Positions 23,660 through 25,654 of a stretch of DNA of 25,654 bases are shown piece by piece (the stretch's first letter is position 1; every line of letters begins with the position of its first letter). Below the pieces are notes generated by a model that was given only the letters and a program-made list of their open reading frames with translations, was not told where the DNA came from and ran no database searches. The DNA comes from a virus, in the IMG/VR virus record IMGVR_UViG_3300006924_000149, positions 1-25,654 of that record. One strand, written 5' to 3'. A program made the position numbers and the translations under genes.

Positions 23660-24638
23660 GTAGTACCTTTGGTATCTTGCTGTCTGCACTGCTTACACAA
23701 GAGCTAGTAATGCATTTAGATGGTGTCTTAAACAGCGTAAAACCGCCCTGTAGCGTTCCTAAAGGGATATCGCTGCAACTATATGCTCTCTTAACTTCAT
23801 CACCCCTTATAATGCAGCTTTGATACCCTGCATTGCAATGCCAATTTTTAAACTTGTTGAAGTTAAATGCATTCATTCTTTCTGCTTGATCCAATCCGTA
23901 ATGGTTTCCTTTGGCATCTTCCAAATACATTTGCATGACTTGTTCGCCTTTCCAATTTTGTGGAAAGCCTGTTTGTAACTTATCAATTTGCTCATCTGTA
24001 TAACCATCAACTATTCTAGACGCGGTAGGGTCGGACTGCGGTTTAAGAGTGACGTTAATTCCTTTGTCTGCGAATCTACTACAACGCTCATAGTATTCTT
24101 CAAAGTGTTCAGGAACCATAACTTGATTAATTGTAACAAATACTCCTCCCTCCATGAGTTGCAAACATCTATCACCAAAGTCTTTTTCGTTTGCAAATTC
24201 TGCGTGATAACTTGCAGTGATGCTTCGACGTGTTAAGTGACTGGTGTTGTCTATAAATCTTGCCCACCATTTCTCACCTGGACTTAAATTAGTTGTAAGG
24301 TGTATGCTTTGATACTTAGCCTCATCGTCATTTGCATAGTATTCAACTAGGTCACCAAACTTTTTATATGCTGTTGGTTCTCCTCCACTGAAACTAAAAT
24401 GAAACTCAGTAAATCCGTTTTCTCTCGCTTGTCTTTTAATTTCATCTATTGCATTTGTATACACTTCAAAGTCTTGATGATCCGGAACATTTGAATTTGC
24501 ATACGGCCAACAGTAACTACAACTGTAATTACAAAAGCGACCAAGTATCCAACTAACGTTGAATAGTGGCTGTTTTAGCATTGTAGTTTGTCCGAACTTA
24601 ACAATGTTGTGGAACGGAATAAGAGTAAAATCATTCAT
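23649..24638 (-). CDS. Radical SAM protein with Cys-rich C terminus
   Basis: The 329-residue protein has CNYSCSYC at C36, C40, C43, FSGGEP ending at 88, and TTNLS. The C terminus (WHCNAGYQSCIIRGDEVKRAYSC, then KCITSSCVSS) fits a SPASM-like Fe-S region and parallels the 19677 gene. It is first in its module: GTTAAATA lies upstream and the ATG is 8 bases after it rather than 5, which would give a three-base leader. An internal ATG at codon 20 would still include the cluster, but no promoter or ribosome site supports it. Substrate unknown. Confidence 0.88.
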   Translation of the reverse strand: MNDFTLIPFHNIVKFGQTTMLKQPLFNVSWILGRFCNYSCSYCWPYANSNVPDHQDFEVYTNAIDEIKRQARENGFTEFHFSFSGGEPTAYKKFGDLVEYYANDDEAKYQSIHLTTNLSPGEKWWARFIDNTSHLTRRSITASYHAEFANEKDFGDRCLQLMEGGVFVTINQVMVPEHFEEYYERCSRFADKGINVTLKPQSDPTASRIVDGYTDEQIDKLQTGFPQNWKGEQVMQMYLEDAKGNHYGLDQAERMNAFNFNKFKNWHCNAGYQSCIIRGDEVKRAYSCSDIPLGTLQGGFTLFKTPSKCITSSCVSSADSKIPKVLHES

Positions 24639-24646
24639 TATGTACG

Positions 24647-24654
24647 TATTTAAC
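24647..24654 (-). promoter_or_regulatory. Late promoter GTTAAATA
   Basis: GTTAAATA on the minus strand, then CGTACATA and ATG 24638. Spacing is 8 rather than 5, the only exception among the eight late elements. Confidence 0.55.
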
Positions 24655-24665
24655 CACTTTAATAG

Positions 24666-24694
24666 TTGACTTTTGCAGTCTAGGCTTATATACT
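24666..24694 (+). promoter_or_regulatory. Sigma70-like early promoter, TTGACT-N17-TATACT
   Basis: TTGACT (24666-24671) and TATACT (24689-24694) with a 17-base spacer give a near-consensus host promoter. Transcription would start near 24701, leaving a leader of about 40 bases with AAAAGGA before the histone-like gene. It is the only such promoter I found and lies back to back with the late promoter at 24647-24654. Confidence 0.8.
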
Positions 24695-24742
24695 ATGACT
24701 GTTGAGAAGACTCTCGGCACAGATTAAAAGGAAAAATAAATT

Positions 24743-24940
24743 ATGAGTACACACGTAGAATCACTAAAATCAGCATTTGAGACGTTTTTGGAAGAAAACG
24801 AAAAATTTGAAAACGGCAATGGAGCAGCAGGAACCAGAGCCCGTAAAGCATTACAAGAAATGACTAAAGCCGCAAAAGAACGTAGAAAAGAAATCACTGA
24901 TACTAAAAACGCTAGAAAAAACGCAGCAGTATCACAGTAA
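24743..24940 (+). CDS. Histone H1-like (Hc1-type) DNA-binding protein
   Basis: The 65-residue protein resembles the Hc1 / histone H1-like family found in bacteria and marine phages: an acidic N-terminal helix, then NGAAGTRARKALQEMTKAAKE, the conserved G-x-x-x-R-A-R-K-A-L pattern, and a basic C-terminal helix (KERRKEI). It probably binds DNA and may help with host nucleoid takeover or phage DNA compaction. It has its own sigma70-like promoter, a leader with AAAAGGA about 11 bases before ATG, and a strong hairpin behind it, so it is expressed early as a single gene. Base use is like its neighbours. Confidence 0.8.
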   Translation: MSTHVESLKSAFETFLEENEKFENGNGAAGTRARKALQEMTKAAKERRKEITDTKNARKNAAVSQ

Positions 24941-24947
24941 CCCACCC

Positions 24948-24986
24948 ACTGGTAGGGCTACGTGGTGTAGCCCTACAGTATTTTAC
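24948..24986 (+). terminator. Rho-independent terminator after the histone-like gene
   Basis: GTAGGGCTAC (24952-24961) and GTAGCCCTAC (24967-24976) pair perfectly over 10 bp around GTGGT. The stem can be extended by ACT/AGT past a bulged G, and ATTTTAC follows. This is the strongest terminator in the window. Confidence 0.88.
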
Positions 24987-25002
24987 ATAAGGAAATAAAC
25001 AG

Positions 25003-25654
25003 TTGACAGAAGTAAAACTAGTATCGTATAGTCGAGCAACAGAAGAATTTGAAAACGAAGGGTTAACAGACCTACAAGAACTAATTGCATTTTGTGCAAA
25101 GGTATCAAATCCACAAGCACAAATTAACACAGAAACAAGCGAACGCTTAATCAAATATCTAATTAAACATCAACATTGGTCACCTTTAGAAATGGTTAAT
25201 GCTGTACTAGAAATCAACACAACTAGAGATATTGCACATCAAATTGTGCGACATCGTAGTTTTGCTTTCCAAGAGTTTAGTCAACGTTACGCTGATCCTG
25301 CAGAGATGGGTAATCAGTTTGTAACACGTGAAGCACGTTTACAGGATACAAAGAACAGACAAAACAGTATTGAGATCGATACTGAAAGTGACTTACACTA
25401 CGAATGGCAAATGAAACAACAAAGTGTCATTGACAAAGCCAAGGAAGTTTACGAATGGGCAATTGACAACGGTATTGCAAAAGAACAAGCCCGTGTAGTG
25501 TTACCAGAAGGTCTAACCAAAACACGCCTATACATGAATGGAACAATTAGAAGTTGGGTACATTATATTCAACTTAGAGGTGCAAACGGAACACAAAAAG
25601 AGCATATGGACATTGCTATAGCGTGTGCTAAAGTCATCTCAGAAATATTTCCTA
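25003..25654 (+). CDS. thyX: Flavin-dependent thymidylate synthase ThyX (C terminus beyond the window)
   Basis: About 217 residues are visible before the right edge. The diagnostic RHRx7S motif is present: R83-H84-R85, seven residues (SFAFQEF), then S93, with R95 after it. HQHWSPLEM near 56-64 is the other well-conserved ThyX segment. The enzyme makes dTMP from dUMP with FAD, NADPH and methylenetetrahydrofolate, feeding phage DNA synthesis. The start is TTG 25003, preceded by AAGGA at a spacing of 9; no ATG gives a complete N terminus. It lies just after the terminator of the histone-like gene, so it depends on read-through or on a promoter I did not identify. Confidence 0.95.
   Translation, partial: MTEVKLVSYSRATEEFENEGLTDLQELIAFCAKVSNPQAQINTETSERLIKYLIKHQHWSPLEMVNAVLEINTTRDIAHQIVRHRSFAFQEFSQRYADPAEMGNQFVTREARLQDTKNRQNSIEIDTESDLHYEWQMKQQSVIDKAKEVYEWAIDNGIAKEQARVVLPEGLTKTRLYMNGTIRSWVHYIQLRGANGTQKEHMDIAIACAKVISEIFP

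Noticed and set aside
23988-24236. Plus-strand 82-residue frame over the last radical SAM gene
   Set aside because: Antisense shadow of a gene with complete radical SAM motifs; no promoter or ribosome site.
1-24638. A ribosomal peptide (RiPP) gene cluster with precursor peptide
   Set aside because: Radical SAM genes with SPASM-like ends suggest it, but genes are packed with almost no gap and no short precursor-like gene, leader peptide or protease/transporter is visible.
1-25654. tRNA genes, CRISPR arrays, insertion sequences, integrase or attachment sites
   Set aside because: I looked for cloverleaf-like segments, regularly spaced repeats and transposase or integrase motifs and saw none; the only repeats are short promoter octamers and hairpins.

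Overview
This looks like a piece of a tailed-phage genome from an A+T-rich marine T4-like myovirus, probably infecting an alphaproteobacterium such as SAR11 or a cyanobacterium. Three things point there: T4-type late promoter elements (TATAAATA-like), a thyX with its diagnostic RHRx7S motif, and a small Hc1-type histone-like gene of the kind annotated in marine phages. Genes are packed almost without gaps; junctions of the TAATG and ATGA type are common. No stretch of more than 300 bases lacks a gene. I saw no tRNA, CRISPR array, insertion sequence or integrase. The host and phage genus are inference.

Layout. Bases 1-24638 form an accessory island made of alternating-strand modules: (-) <1-5361, (-) 5383-7147, (+) 7188-9138, (-) 9116-10430, (+) 10457-12693, (-) 12667-17637, (+) 17692-20594, (-) 20569-24638. 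From 24666 rightwards a sigma70-like promoter starts ordinary phage early genes: a histone-like gene, a strong hairpin terminator, then thyX running off the window.

The island encodes nine radical SAM enzymes (three with an N-terminal twitch-like Cys region) and nine Fe(II)/2OG-oxygenase-like proteins, one of them frameshifted. It also encodes an amidinotransferase, a PLP aminotransferase, one clear and one possible glycosyltransferase, an extended SDR epimerase/dehydratase, two small SDRs, a QueC-like PP-loop ATPase, a methyltransferase, a GNAT-like protein and two kinase-like paralogues. Read together this is a tailoring pathway for a glycan, small molecule or protein. The substrate cannot be read from the sequence. 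The order aminotransferase, glycosyltransferase, radical SAM, oxygenase, amidinotransferase in one transcript recalls guanidino-sugar or aminocyclitol chemistry.

Two regulatory patterns stand out. First, every module whose 5' end lies in the window starts with an 8-base late-promoter element; in seven of eight cases it lies exactly 5 bases before the start codon (8 bases in the other). No Shine-Dalgarno sequence is seen there, whereas many internal genes have good ones. With T4 late-promoter geometry the transcript would begin at the A of ATG, giving leaderless mRNAs. Second, all three convergent module ends overlap by 23-27 bases, and each overlap carries an inverted repeat that could act as a shared bidirectional terminator inside coding sequence.
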